Assembly (NCBI GenBank): GCA_013398275.1
Contig: VZSE01002468.1
Coordinates: 1,195,029-1,259,028 of the forward strand
DNA length: 64,000 nucleotides
Direction: 5' to 3'
Source: Promerops cafer
Taxonomy: Eukaryota > Chordata > Aves > Passeriformes > Nectariniidae
The number at the start of each line of letters is the position of its first letter. The first letter of the stretch is position 1. The translations under genes were made by a program, and so were the position numbers. Below the pieces are notes generated by a model. That model was not told the DNA's origin. It made no database searches and saw nothing but the letters and a program-made list of their open reading frames with translations. Below are positions 15,201-24,655 of the stretch, in pieces.

Positions 15201-18200
15201 CATTCTCCTATTGCAGGCTGCAAAGGAAGAAAAGCTCTTCTAGGAAGACACTTTCTAAGAATGAGCACTTTCTTTGGCATGTGCAGTCTCCATCATCGAT
15301 ACAGGTAAGACACTGGGAGATGAGGATCACAGGTATATTCCGGGGCAGCAGTCTTCACACTGGTTTTTTTAAATGATGTTCAACTCAGAGCAGCTGAAGA
15401 AGAATGGGTAAATGGAAAAACTGCTCCTAGTTCACATTTGTGAAATATGACTTTTTTATACTGAATGGTCTTCAAAACTCTTCATGAAATGCTCCAGAAC
15501 AGCACCTGCATTAAGCAGGGAAATATCATACTTATTTTAGAAACAGATAAAATAATTGCTCCAAATGCACACAAAAAAGGACTGCCAAAGCTGGCAATAG
15601 ACTTGAAACTTGACACTGAAAAGAAAAGAACTTCCTGCTAAAGGGGTGACATGATTATTATAATTTATCTTAATTTCACAACTCACCCCAAGTGAGTGTA
15701 GCAAGTGTCAGAATTTCAGGGACTGAGCCACTGCGAACTACGTATTCAGGGGAATAGGGATCTGTCTGTGCTTCACCATCCCTGTAATCTGTCTGTGTCC
15801 CCAGAGTCCGTAATATGAGGCCAAAGGCCTGGCTGCCTCTTGCAGATGACTGGACATGTGACTCTGTCCTAAAAAGAGGTGCAAGATGGAAGAAGATTGG
15901 TCATGTTCATTAAAAAAACCTCCAAGCAAACAAACCAGAAACACATCAGTCAAAGGTGGGTCTTAAATGTGTTTTGGTTTATCTTAACATTACTCCTATT
16001 GATGTTAACTCCATTATCTGTGGTAAAAGCAGACTGAGGCTACACTGAATCTGAAACACCCTCTTTAAGTAAATAATTCAGAAATCTTCAAGTGCTCATG
16101 ATTATTACATGCAATTCTTCCCTACGTATCCATTCTAAAGCATTGCCTTTAATGGACACAAAATCATTGAAGTAACATGAAGTAGAACTGCTTTAATTTA
16201 GTTTACATGTTTCTCTTTCCAGCAATTCCAGAATAAACATTTAATTCTGAAATAAACATGTGCAATTTCCACTGACTACTAGGAACTGAATTTTATTTTG
16301 TGACCTCAAAATTTGATACTCTCTGAAAACCACATTAGACTACATTATTGATGCTCTACATCACTGAGCAGCATTGCATCTATCACAGAGATTGTAGTAA
16401 AATATCAGAAAACTTTCCAACAATATTGCTCTACTAGAGAATCTTCTTTGAAATGGTGTTTCTTCTAGAATTCAGAGACACCTAGCTTTCTGTTTCAAAC
16501 CTCACGGTCTTAACATACTAGAGGCATGTCCTTTATTCACAAAGTATTTATATACTGCAAGCAAATTCTGAAACAATCCATAATCTATTTCCACTAGAAT
16601 TCTCAATGATGAGAGCAGCACCTTACCTCTTAACAAGCTTTTCCTATTGGATCATTATGAAAAATAGTGGTCACCAGCTAAATAGTTTCCTGATCTTCTG
16701 GTGAGATGTTACCCATTACAACAGTAATTTTCCAAAAGTCACTACTTACTCTGTCTTTGCATCAGCAACAGCTTCTGGAACACCCCCTGGAGGCAGCTTA
16801 GAAGACCTGAGAGGTCTGAAAACAGAGAATGAAAGTAATACAACAAGGATGAGCCTAAAAGATCATTGAGGTTCAGAAAAACTGCAGTCCACTAGATTCA
16901 GTGGTGTTAATACTGATTTTCCACAACTGTGGCTCTATTAGTTGCATGTTTAAGAATTGTGGCTAAATATTAAAGAACTTTTTCATAGCTAAGGAGGAAC
17001 AGAGGAAGTTTCACCAGTAGGACTGAGTGTTATTCTTAAGTCAAACCAGAAAGTGGAGTCAATTTCACTTTTTTGAAAGAGTTGTGGTTTTTTTTAATAA
17101 CTGCTTGAAATCCTGAAATTCATTCCTACAATCAGCTGATAAGCTGGTTTGGACTTATCTAATTTTATTGTTTCCTTTTTTGCAATACTTTATGAGCTAT
17201 CTTGAAAGTGATATGGGCTCAACTACATATTAATAATTCCTTCCTAGGCATTCTTATAGTTTGCATATTGCAGTTCTCTATCAATTTCCCTTAGCCTTTG
17301 GGAGACTTTGAAGCTTAATTTCATATTGCAGAAGATAACATCATCTTTGTTCTTTTTAAACTGTTGATAAAGGAGCCATAATAGACTTCAACTTAGTAAA
17401 CTTGGCAGGTTTTTTATACTTAAAGTGGACATAGTGGCCAATAGCTGCTGAGTAAAATAGGGAATGCAATTCAAAGTGATGTGACTAAGTCAGGAATGTT
17501 TATATGGTAGCTTTTGGTTCAGATCTTAAGTCCATTGCTGACCTGCAGTGTCTTTCTGGAAGGAGCAGAGCAGTCCTGCAGTAGGGGTCATGGATGAAAA
17601 GTTAATCAAGGCTTCCCTTTGCTCCCTTTCTGCTCCTGGCAGAAACTGGGAGTTAAAAGGCTCCTTCTTAAGAAAACACCTTTCTAGGGGCCTGGAGAAC
17701 CACACTGGCTTTGTAAATATCTTTTTCCTTTGCACAGGATGATCTACAGTCCAAAGCTTTCTTACTAAGTACAAATGTCTGATATGTTTGCTTATATGGT
17801 AACTCATAACTGAAAATTCTGTCATAGAGTGAATTTAGAAAGACTTTGTGTTTTAAGACCTGGTTACTATTAAAATTTTCTATTTTATCAAAGAACTGAC
17901 AGAATATACAGAAAAAATAATGCTCTGGCCTTTACTTAGGTGCCCTTGAAAATGCACAGAAACAAGCTGAACCCTGTTTCAAATCAGTTCATTCCTTACT
18001 GTGCAAAATACTTGTAGCGATTCCTTCCATCAACTTCAGGATCTTCATACACAATCTGAGGTATCTGAAGAGAAGACTGACCTCTGAAAGCCAAAATACA
18101 GGGTAGCATTTAGGAAGTACATTCAGAGCAGTTATCTTTTTTCCTTACGCCTTTTTTTTCTCTCTCTCCCCTCTGGTTGCACTATCCAACACTACAAATT

Positions 18201-20999
18201 CCCTCCAAGCCTCACACTTATACAAGCAATTATATTTTGTTTTTTTCATATTTACCTATGTAGCAAAACAGTTTGACACTTTATACATATTTCCCAGTAT
18301 GCGTGGTCAAGAGATGGTCTTTGCTGCCTTTATTAAAACTTTCTTATGAGCTTTTTATGAAAAGGACTGACCACTTGTACATGCTTGACTTTGTAAAGGA
18401 AACAACTTTTATTGGATGTGGGGGGAGCAAGCTTATTGTCTTAAGAGTGAAACACTTTCTAAATATGTGTAAAGACACAGAATCAGCAAAGGAGAAGACA
18501 CTTTCTACCTTTGAAAAGTAGGTAAAGAGATTTTGAGCAAATGTTTAAAAATTTAGAATCAGCAATTTCAATTTGAGTTCTCCAGTAAAGGAGAAAAATT
18601 AGGACAATTGTGGGAATGTTTCAAAATCTATGCTGGAACAACTGTATCTTTTGCCAGAACACTTAAATTTTTTTCCCCCATTTTGAATTTAAATTAGGCA
18701 GACTGTTTGAATTTTTCACTATAACATCTTGAAGGGTTTTCTTTAAGGCTTTGGAAGATCATGTGGAAAACCTCATTAAGGCAGTCAGTGAGATAACGGG
18801 TAGAACTGAGACATTTGAAAGCTATTCATCAGGATTGCTATTTGATTTCACAACTGCTTTATACTCCAGCCTTACTGTTCTCAACCTGCACAGTTGTTAA
18901 GGACAAAAAAGAGAAGTTCTTCCCAGAGAAGTTGTGGATGCCCCATCCCTGGAAGTGTTTGAGACAAGGTTGGATAGAGCTCTGAGTAAAAAGTATCCCT
19001 GCCAATGGCAAGAGGGTTGGAACTACATGATCTTTTAAGTCCCTTCTACCCCAGGCCATTCTATGATTCTGTGATGATTTTGTTTCATTGAGCTATGTAT
19101 ATGCCGAGTCCTGAAGGCCAGGTTTTCTATATTACCATTTTTGGCAACTTGCATAAATTCTGATCTCAAGATGCACGGGCTTGTGGGTACTGGTGTTGGT
19201 TGCTGATGCCTAATTTTAATTACAAAGGTGTATTTACAGAGATACAATTAACAATACATAACATTGCTAAACAGCTGAGATCAAAACAGAGGATTACATG
19301 CTGAGATGAGTTGTCTTCCAAGCCCTCATCTAATTCCTGCAAACCGTGCTGTGGAATCTGGGGAGGCACACTATGGCTACCTGCCACAGGAAAGCTTAGA
19401 GTGAGATGCTTCATTAACCTCCTGTGACACACAATTTACTGCCAAGGTAAGTTTAAAGTCATCTCTTCCCAAGGCTTTCAGTCACATCACATCAGAAAAG
19501 AGAAGGGAATATTTTGAGAAGCAATGTCGTAACCTGATACACTTGCTCAGCACTAATCAACCTATTATTGTGAAGTCGTGTTTGTAATTCAAATGAGTTA
19601 ATTGAGCTGATGGCTAGTTCCACTAGCTGACTCTTTACATATCAGACTGTTGCTGCATCCAGATGGATTTGTGTTTCATTCAGCACAGGTGGGCACTTAT
19701 TCTTATGATCTAACTTTATTAGCATAAACCGTTCATCCTATTATGGTATAGTTATAGGCACAATGGGAACCCAGGGAAATAGCCCTTTTTATTCCACAGA
19801 TCCTGCCTCTTGAATGTCCTTGACTTATATTTGCTGACTTTGCTGAAATAAACGAGCATTTATTCCCAGTAACCTTGCAGAGGCAGTGCAACTACTGAGA
19901 AGACAGCTGGGAAATATTCTGTCTTCCGTATCAGCAGCACTGTCAATCAGTGCAGGTTGAAACAGAGGGGATATATTTCTCATTTTTTGTTAATTGCAAG
20001 ACGTTTTGCAAATACATGTTGTTGAAATGTAAATCAACTTTAAAGCAGTGCAGGTGTCAAGTTGTTACAGAATTGCAGGCAAAATGCAAGAAGCCAACGA
20101 GGTGTTCATGTGCAGGGGACAGTTTGAAACACTGAAAATAGTATTAAGAAAAAATACTCCAAATTTTTTTTTTCCGATTATGGAAATGAGAAGAATATGC
20201 CCTTGAAACTGAACAAAACCACGTGTGAAATCCACTGTATCAATCTTGAGCATCTTTGATTATTGTCTGGCAACCCCAGAGCAAGCACCATCTGAAAGGC
20301 CCATGGTCTAAAGTCAGTTGCTTAAAGAAGAAAGAACTTTTGAGAAAAAAACCTAGGCTGATGCCTGCACTCTTGAATACAGTTACAAGAGGACTTAAAA
20401 AACCTGTGGTGTGGCAAAACATATGAACTTTTTTTTTAATATCTGTTGAATCAGAACCCAAATTGTAACAGGAGAAAGCTCAACTAAGAAACCCCTGCAC
20501 TAAAAATGTGGTGCCCTGGTTCAGGCCCCAAGGACCCCGGAAGGAGTAGCAAAAGCAACCTAACCAGCTGCAATTCCATGGGACTAAAATCAAAGAGCTC
20601 TCACTGAAGTAACACACATGAGTCACTGAAGTCTTCATAACTCATCTGATCTGTAAGAGATTGAAATAACTCTCTGCTTTTTCATGGCAACCACTGCAAA
20701 GCAGATAGCACAGGGATGAAGGAATGTGCAATATCCACCTTGTAAGAAACAGATGGGTAACCATACTCCACAACAGCTGCAATCTCTTAATTTCAAGGGA
20801 AATATAAGTAGGAGAAAATTGCAGTCATCTCCACTTCAGCATGCATGGCTTTTTGTTGGTTTTGTTTGTATGTTCATTTCAAATTGTCCAACCATAGAAC
20901 ACTTACACAGCAAGCTGCTGAAGAGCCTCCAGGCGCTGCTGAGCTCTCCATCTTCGACCAATATATGCAGGCACTGGATCTTCACCCTTGAAGCACAAA
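1..20999 (-). CDS. CFAP91: CFAP91 (MAATS1), partial gene, 12 coding exons
   Basis: Cilia- and flagella-associated protein 91 belongs to the calmodulin/radial-spoke-associated complex at the base of axonemal spokes and is needed for sperm flagella; this role is known for the family. Twelve minus-strand exons were assembled by hand: 20999-20907, 18083-18000, 16815-16750, 15868-15687, 14974-14797, 14460-14303, 14058-13876, 13724-13582, 7424-7308, 4276-4205, 2879-2733 and 202-1. All joins keep phase and give about 540 residues; human CFAP91 is about 767. Conserved blocks include NRYKYF, GTQTDYRD, QTDPYSPEYVV, TLATLTWGRGLPAGQ, REENQNE, GKLERRDIIKEY, YAPLSRIGFFPDN, an IQ-like LQKLLRGR and DFLSKELVRLQEE. 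The C-terminal half is highly charged and predicted coiled coil. The 3' end lies off the left edge. The N-terminal exons with the FLYDP block of mammals were not found. Confidence 0.96.
203..2732 (-). other. CFAP91 intron, 2.5 kb
   Basis: No further exon recognised. It contains short A-runs near 1,364-1,386 and otherwise unique-looking sequence. Scattered short open frames show no family signature and no matching splice phase. Confidence 0.8.
2733..2879 (-). CDS. CFAP91: CFAP91 exon (IFEGKEKHLDLIQELR)
   Basis: A 147-nt exon of exactly 49 codons, phase 0 at both ends. It starts after TTTTAAAG and contains FEGKEKHLDLIQELRTTHAL and QMTLSLQRQ, matching the family block FEGKEKRLELIQELR. The donor is GTTTGC, a poor match to the GTRAGT consensus, but the frame, phase and homology support this boundary. 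Confidence 0.93.
2880..4204 (-). other. CFAP91 intron, 1.3 kb, with A/T low-complexity tract
   Basis: Apart from an A/T tract at about 3,064-3,126 (runs of T, then A, then ATT units) nothing recognisable was seen. Confidence 0.75.
4205..4276 (-). CDS. CFAP91: CFAP91 IQ-motif exon
   Basis: A 72-nt, 24-codon exon, phase 0/0, with acceptor TTTTGGCAG and donor GTATTC. It encodes EEEEIDLAVICLQKLLRGRA followed by LQNM. The AVICLQKLLRGR core resembles a calmodulin-binding IQ motif, which fits the family's place in a calmodulin-containing spoke complex. The binding itself is inferred. Confidence 0.95.
4277..7307 (-). other. CFAP91 intron, 3.0 kb
   Basis: No exon recognised. It holds the AAT/GAT microsatellite at 6,961-7,007; the rest is A+T-rich unique sequence. 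Confidence 0.75.
6961..7007. repeat. (AAT)n-(GAT)n compound microsatellite
   Basis: About eight AAT/GAT units run into six or more GAT units. It is intronic and likely length-polymorphic. Confidence 0.9.
7308..7424 (-). CDS. CFAP91: CFAP91 exon (ALLEKKNKVKEPKKPP)
   Basis: A 117-nt, 39-codon exon, phase 0/0, with acceptor CTTTTGCAG and donor GTAAGT. It starts ALLEKKNKV, continues through a Pro/Lys-rich linker and ends LEKPSI. It matches the family's ALLDKKNKV...KKPP segment. The Pro-rich part is poorly conserved, as expected for a linker before the IQ-like exon. Confidence 0.95.
9931..10240 (-). mobile_element. CR1 LINE 3' fragment (antisense to + strand)
   Basis: The + strand opens with ACAGAATCACAGAATC, the reverse complement of the CR1 tail. 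It is followed by GGTTGGAAAAGATCT, ATCATCGAGTCCAACC, GACTCCACCACCTCCCTG and CCTCTTGTCCTGTCACTGG, all typical of avian CR1 3' ends. The element is 5'-truncated and has no intact ORF. It has the same transcriptional orientation as CFAP91. Confidence 0.9.
12711..12758. repeat. (TA)n-rich microsatellite
   Basis: Interrupted TA/TACA/TAAA alternation about 48 nt long within the large CFAP91 intron. Confidence 0.9.
13582..13724 (-). CDS. CFAP91: CFAP91 exon (IKAPKPKCTITKTGYIKR)
   Basis: A 143-nt exon with acceptor ATAATCTTAG and donor GTATGA. It enters in phase 1, completing a Gly codon, and ends on a codon boundary. It reads LCELEKSVQPS, then KIKAPKPKCTITKTGYIKR and LEVVLAQVHQ. It matches the family's IRAPKPKVITTKAGFLKR and AEVHK blocks. 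Confidence 0.96.
13876..14058 (-). CDS. CFAP91: CFAP91 exon (KLERRDIIKEY / SRIGFFPDN)
   Basis: A 183-nt exon with acceptor TTTCCTTTTCAG and donor GTAAGG. It contains LRKLIAKRKNWMGKLERR, DIIKEYNDFSSQTYAPLSR and IGFFPDNTSDYYAVKNFYLN. This is the best-conserved block of CFAP91 in the window (family: [25 protein letters not shown]). Confidence 0.97.
14303..14460 (-). CDS. CFAP91: CFAP91 exon (RREENQNE coiled coil)
   Basis: A 158-nt exon with acceptor TTTCCTTGCAG and donor GTAAGT. It reads LQKVQMEVFKKLLQRREENQ, NEWDVMRLNNHWQ and AKEEKIRKIQRD, a charged helix. The family has LEVLKELLRKREENQNE here. It completes an Arg codon from the previous exon and leaves one base for the next. Confidence 0.97.
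14797..14974 (-). CDS. CFAP91: CFAP91 exon ([20 protein letters not shown])
   Basis: A 178-nt exon with acceptor CCCTGTAAG and donor GTAGGA. It reads [33 protein letters not shown] and RLKMMEAMERKEWAYREEEI. The family has [27 protein letters not shown] and MERKEWAFREQEIEKLQ. Confidence 0.97.
15687..15868 (-). CDS. CFAP91: CFAP91 exon (GTQTDYRD / TLATLTWG)
   Basis: A 182-nt exon with acceptor TCTTTTTAG and donor GTGAGT. The second half, GTQTDYRDGEAQTDPYSPEY followed by VLRS-like residues and EILTLATLTWG, matches the family closely. The first 22 residues (TESHVQSSARGSQ...) do not resemble the mammalian sequence and look like a fast-evolving linker. Confidence 0.95.
16750..16815 (-). CDS. CFAP91: CFAP91 short exon (PLRSSKLPPGGVPE)
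   Basis: A 66-nt exon with acceptor TTTTCAG and donor GTAAGT. It supplies one base, 21 codons and two bases, and both joins agree with the flanking exons. It reads PLRSSKLPPGGVPEAVADAK. Homology alone is weak because this is the divergent Pro-rich region after YKYF. The call rests on splice sites, phase and position. Confidence 0.8.
18000..18083 (-). CDS. CFAP91: CFAP91 exon (VYEDPEVDGRNRYKYF)
   Basis: An 84-nt exon with acceptor GGCTTTCAG and donor GTAAGG. It reads GQSSLQIPQIVYEDPEVDGR and NRYKYFA. The family has [26 protein letters not shown], so identity is clear. Confidence 0.96.
18084..20906 (-). other. CFAP91 intron, 2.8 kb, with CR1 copy
   Basis: Apart from the CR1 tail at about 18.93-19.08 kb nothing recognisable was found. 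Confidence 0.75.
18928..19077 (+). mobile_element. CR1 LINE 3' tail
   Basis: Contains GTTGTGGATGCCCCATCCCT, GGAAGTGTTTGAGACAAGGT, TGGATAGAGCTCTGAG and GGTTGGAACTACATGATC, and ends TTCTATGATTCTGTGATGA. This is the canonical CR1 3' end. It is truncated to about 150 nt and inserted antisense to CFAP91. Confidence 0.93.
20907..20999 (-). CDS. CFAP91: CFAP91 exon (most 5' exon placed with confidence)
   Basis: A 93-nt exon with acceptor CCCAGCCTGCAG and donor GTAAGT. It reads LCFKGEDPVPAYIGRRWRAQ, then QRLEALQQLA. The family has [31 protein letters not shown] here. It needs a preceding exon that ends with two bases of a codon; none could be recognised up to the CpG island. Confidence 0.88.
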
Positions 21000-23600
21000 C
21001 TGCAGGCTGGGAAATGAATCAGTCCAGTAGCCATGCTTCAGAATATCAGTGCCTTCACCTGGCATTTGTGTGGACACAAAGAAGAGAGGCTGTAATTCAG
21101 CCACTTCAAACAGCATTAAAGAGATCAGAATTCCAGCCTGCTGTGCTTTACAGGACTGCACATTTGGGATGGGGAAAGAAGGCAGCATACGTATGCTAAC
21201 GATGTCAGCTAGTTAGATGGTTCTTCTCAAGATGTGGAGCACACCCGACTAGCAGCAGATGCACAGATTTGTCTTCTGGCTGTTTTCCAGTGCTAAACTT
21301 ATACTGAGAACCGAAAGGTCTAACGGTTTGTTACATAAAGAAGTTAGTGTGCAGTAACTGTGAATGTGCAGCAATGTGAACTTCTAGCACATTACCCCAT
21401 GTAACTCCCTCCTATTTCTAGTGCTCTAGAAATTAAGTAACATATTCCACTTTCAGGGTAAAGTTACATTATTTTATACTGGAACGATTTTAGCATTTAA
21501 AATTTTAGCAGTTAAAAATAACTCAAAGGGAGCTAGCATATAAAAATGATCACATTAAACATCTACACCCTTCCTTTTAAGGACTAAGTTCCCTGGGTAG
21601 ATACGCCTTAAATTGCTAAATTTATGGCTGCCAATAAATCTGTGCAATCATAAGTGATGTAGCTCTACTGGCTTGAGCTTCTGTAAAGACTAAAATCAGA
21701 ACTGAGTTGTGAATTGCCCCTTTGATTTCAACAGGTGCTAACTCAAATGCATACAGGTGACATTTCAAGAATACTCACCAGAATGTATGACAGTGTCAGT
21801 TGATGAAGATCTAGGCGCCCTACCATGCGTAGCTGCTTGCTGTGCATGAAATTGCATTTTTGTTCCATTTCTCTTCAAAAGGAGTTCAACTTTTGAGAGT
21901 TTGGAATACCCTATGTACTAATAGTATCACAACCTCTGTCCATCCCAATTTGTGAAGCTACAGATTAAGAATTCAAGGATGTAGGGTCTTGAATTGCACA
22001 TTATACACTTGCTGATTGATTCTAAAACGTTTCAGGCAAGAGTCTGCCACCACACCCATCTGGACCATTACACCTGTGACATGACAACTTTAGTGACAGG
22101 ATGCCTGTTTACTTCATCTGGCCTGAACTGTTACCACAGCCATATTGTTGCAAGGGTCTCACTGATGACAGGCAGTGCTCCCAGCTCTGTCTCTCCACGG
22201 AGAGGCAGACAAATAGTTTTTCGTTTTCATGTAGATATAAGAAGTATTCTGAGATACTGGAGTAAGAGATATCCAGAAACATTCTTAAAAAGAAAAAATG
22301 CTCCTTAACTCCATTGTTGGAAAGCCTCTCAGGGCTTTTCTCCTTGCTGTACAGCAGTGAAGTATGAGAATATTGCCTTGCAGCCTCAGTCACATGCATA
22401 GCTTCAGCAGGACTCTGTTTAAAATCCAATTCATTGAGCAGTTGCACCAAGTCTGTTTTCCTCTGGCATTCTACCTGTATGCATCCCATGCAGCTATCAA
22501 TCACTGCTGTCTGAAGGTGTGACTACAACCCCCACAGACATGCCCTAGCTGGTTTTAAACTAGCTAAGGGAAATACTGACAGCAGGGCAGCAAATGCAGT
22601 AGGAAGCTAACCATGGGCTACCTAGGTAAGGATTAGCAAGGAAGTTAAACTCTGCTAATTCTGTATGAAGAATCAGCATGGATTTGCAGGCTTTATTGGC
22701 TGCTTAGATGTTGCTAGATATTTCATTTTAGTCTAAGTAGGCTACATTGATCCATAGTGTATCTCCCAAGGTAAGTAAGCAACTGTGTGAAATGACAGCT
22801 CTGCTTGAACAACAGCCCAGCAGCTGCCCACTTATTTTATTAGATCTAAGTAACATATACGAGCTATAATTAACTGCATTTGAAGGTAGTCTATTAAAAA
22901 TACTGACACACAGCTTTGGAAATTACTCAGAACATGAAGCTGGGTATTTTTACTCTGCTGTTAGAGAGTCACCATAGGCCAGCAATCATGGCTACTCCCT
23001 GTGTTGTCCTGTTTTAGATAAAACTTCTTTCTCTGCTTTGTATTTTGCTGTTTTAAAGGAGCAGCTTAGGACTGAGACAGAGTTTCTACCCATGTGTGCG
23101 CAGAAAGAGACAAGGTGAACATGTGAGCTGTCTTTGGCCAACACCTACCAGTCTATCACCAAGTTGAGCGTGGACATTTGACTTTCTCACTTCACAGTGT
23201 GTACAGAAGGTCTGAAAGACAAATGAACAAATGGAACTAGTTACATATTTGAGGAATCAGCACAAATCATCAGGCTCTACTTCCCTCTTTAAAAGTCTGC
23301 CTATAAGAGAGTATAAAACAAACTAGGAAGAAAGAACTGAAATATATGTCTCTGTATCAAACAGATGTCACCATCATGCAAATGAGCCTCAGAGCTGAAA
23401 TCCTACTGTTCTGTGGAAGATACAGGTGAAAAATCTAGTAGAGAAATCTGCTTTCTTTGGAAGAACCATCAACTTAAACATAGGACGGGATGACACGAAA
23501 CATTGAAAGGAAGGCATGGTGCAATGGTAATCAGTAGAAATACCATACTGTACATGATGCTTCCCTCTGGGACACAGAGCTGGCTTTGCTCCAACAAATG
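21000..23600. other. CFAP91 5' region without a confident exon
   Basis: The missing N-terminal CFAP91 exons should lie here or in the gap-bearing CpG island. One weak candidate sits at 21,779-21,857 on the minus strand. It starts with ATG, reads MQFHAQQAATHGRAPRSSS and ends at a GTGAGT donor in phase 1, which does not join directly to the exon at 20,999. Nothing else was recognised. Confidence 0.5.
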
Positions 23601-24050
23601 TTTCGCGGTCCCAGCCTCGTTGGAGCCGCCAGCCCTACCGCTAGCCCGCTGCTCGGGCGGCACCCACCTCGTGCGACAGCCGCGGGGCCCTGGGGCAGGG
23701 GGAGGCCTCACGCCCCGTCCCGCCCGNNNNNNNNNNNNNNNNNNNNNNNNNNNNNNGGGCGGGCGCGCGGGGCCGGCAGTGTCCCGCCCCTGCGGCCGGG
23801 CGTTGCTGTGGGCGGCTGATCGTGACCCTCCCCGGGGGCAGCCGCGCCTCTCGGGAATCCCCTCCTGCTCCCGGCGTGCTGCTCCTTGTGCTCCTGCTCC
23901 TTCCAGCACCCCGCGCCCGCTTTCCGCGAAGCCCTAAGGCTTCGCCCTGCCGCCTCCATCTTGTGCCGCCTCCGGGAGAGCGGCGCTGGCGCGGGCATGG
24001 GGCTGGACTTTGAAGAGGACAGGGCACGAGCGAGGCCGGGAAAGGAAGGA
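23600..24050. promoter_or_regulatory. CpG island, probable CFAP91 promoter
   Basis: A strongly G+C- and CpG-rich block in an A+T-rich region. At 23,956-23,963 the minus strand reads CAAGATGG within CAAGATGGAGGCGG, a YY1-like element. Such elements usually sit just downstream of a start site in the gene's own orientation, which favours minus-strand transcription toward CFAP91. Plus-strand transcription is also possible. The exact start site cannot be read because of the adjacent gap. Confidence 0.65.
23727..23756. other. Assembly gap (30 N)
   Basis: Thirty unresolved bases inside the CpG island, flanked by CGCCCG and GGGCGGGCGCGCGG. This is a typical short-read dropout in very G+C-rich DNA. 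The true missing length is unknown and could hide a first exon. Confidence 0.98.
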
Positions 24051-24224
24051 CACGTGTATTTTTGCTTTTCAGCAGCTGCGGCTGGAGTTATTTCATGTGA
24101 TGCTCCCCGGGACCCTCGCTTAGTGCTTAGGAAATCTGGTTTGACACTTACAGGTAGGGTGAGGATTCAAGCCTGGATATTCTTATTCTTGGCTTTGCTT
24201 GTTGTCACTTAGGACTTCTGCAGC

Positions 24225-24655
24225 TATAAAGTGGTGAAAGTGAGTCCAGGGAAGGGCAAGGGAACTGATGAAGGTCTGGAGCCCAAGTCCTATGAGGAGT
24301 GGCTGAGGGGGCTGAGGTTGTTTAGCCTGGGGAAAGGAGGCTCCGTGACCTTATCTCTCTGGAATTCCCTGAATGGTGGAGATTGGCCTCTACTCCCAGG
24401 CAACCAGTGACAAGACAAGAGGACACAGCCTTAAGACGTGCCAGAGGAGGTTCAGATTGGACATTAGGAGGAACTGGACATTGGGATGGACTGCCCAGGG
24501 AGGTGGGTGGCACCACCATTGGTGGAGGTGTTTAAGAAAAGACTGGACGTGGCACTCATTGCCATGGTCTATTTGACATGGTGCTTTTGGTCATAGGTTG
24601 GACTCAGTGATCTCAGAGGTCTTTTCCAACCTAATCGCTTCTGCGGTTTTGTGAA
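24225..24655 (+). mobile_element. CR1 LINE 3' fragment
   Basis: Contains GGCTGAGGTTGTTTAGCCTG, GGAGGTTCAGATTGGACATT, GACTGCCCAGGGAGGTGG, GGAGGTGTTTAAGAAAAGAC and GGTTGGACTCAGTGATCTCA, and ends in a decayed tail (CTTCTGCGGTTTTGTGA). At about 430 nt it is the longest CR1 copy in the window. It is truncated and has no intact ORF. Confidence 0.93.

Noticed and set aside
22109..22504. 131-codon minus-strand frame in the CFAP91 5' region
   Set aside because: No similarity to the expected CFAP91 N-terminal blocks and no matching splice phase.
23469..24027. Several long open frames on both strands of the 24-kb CpG island
   Set aside because: They run through the N gap and reflect high G+C. No frame resembles the CFAP91 N-terminus or another family.
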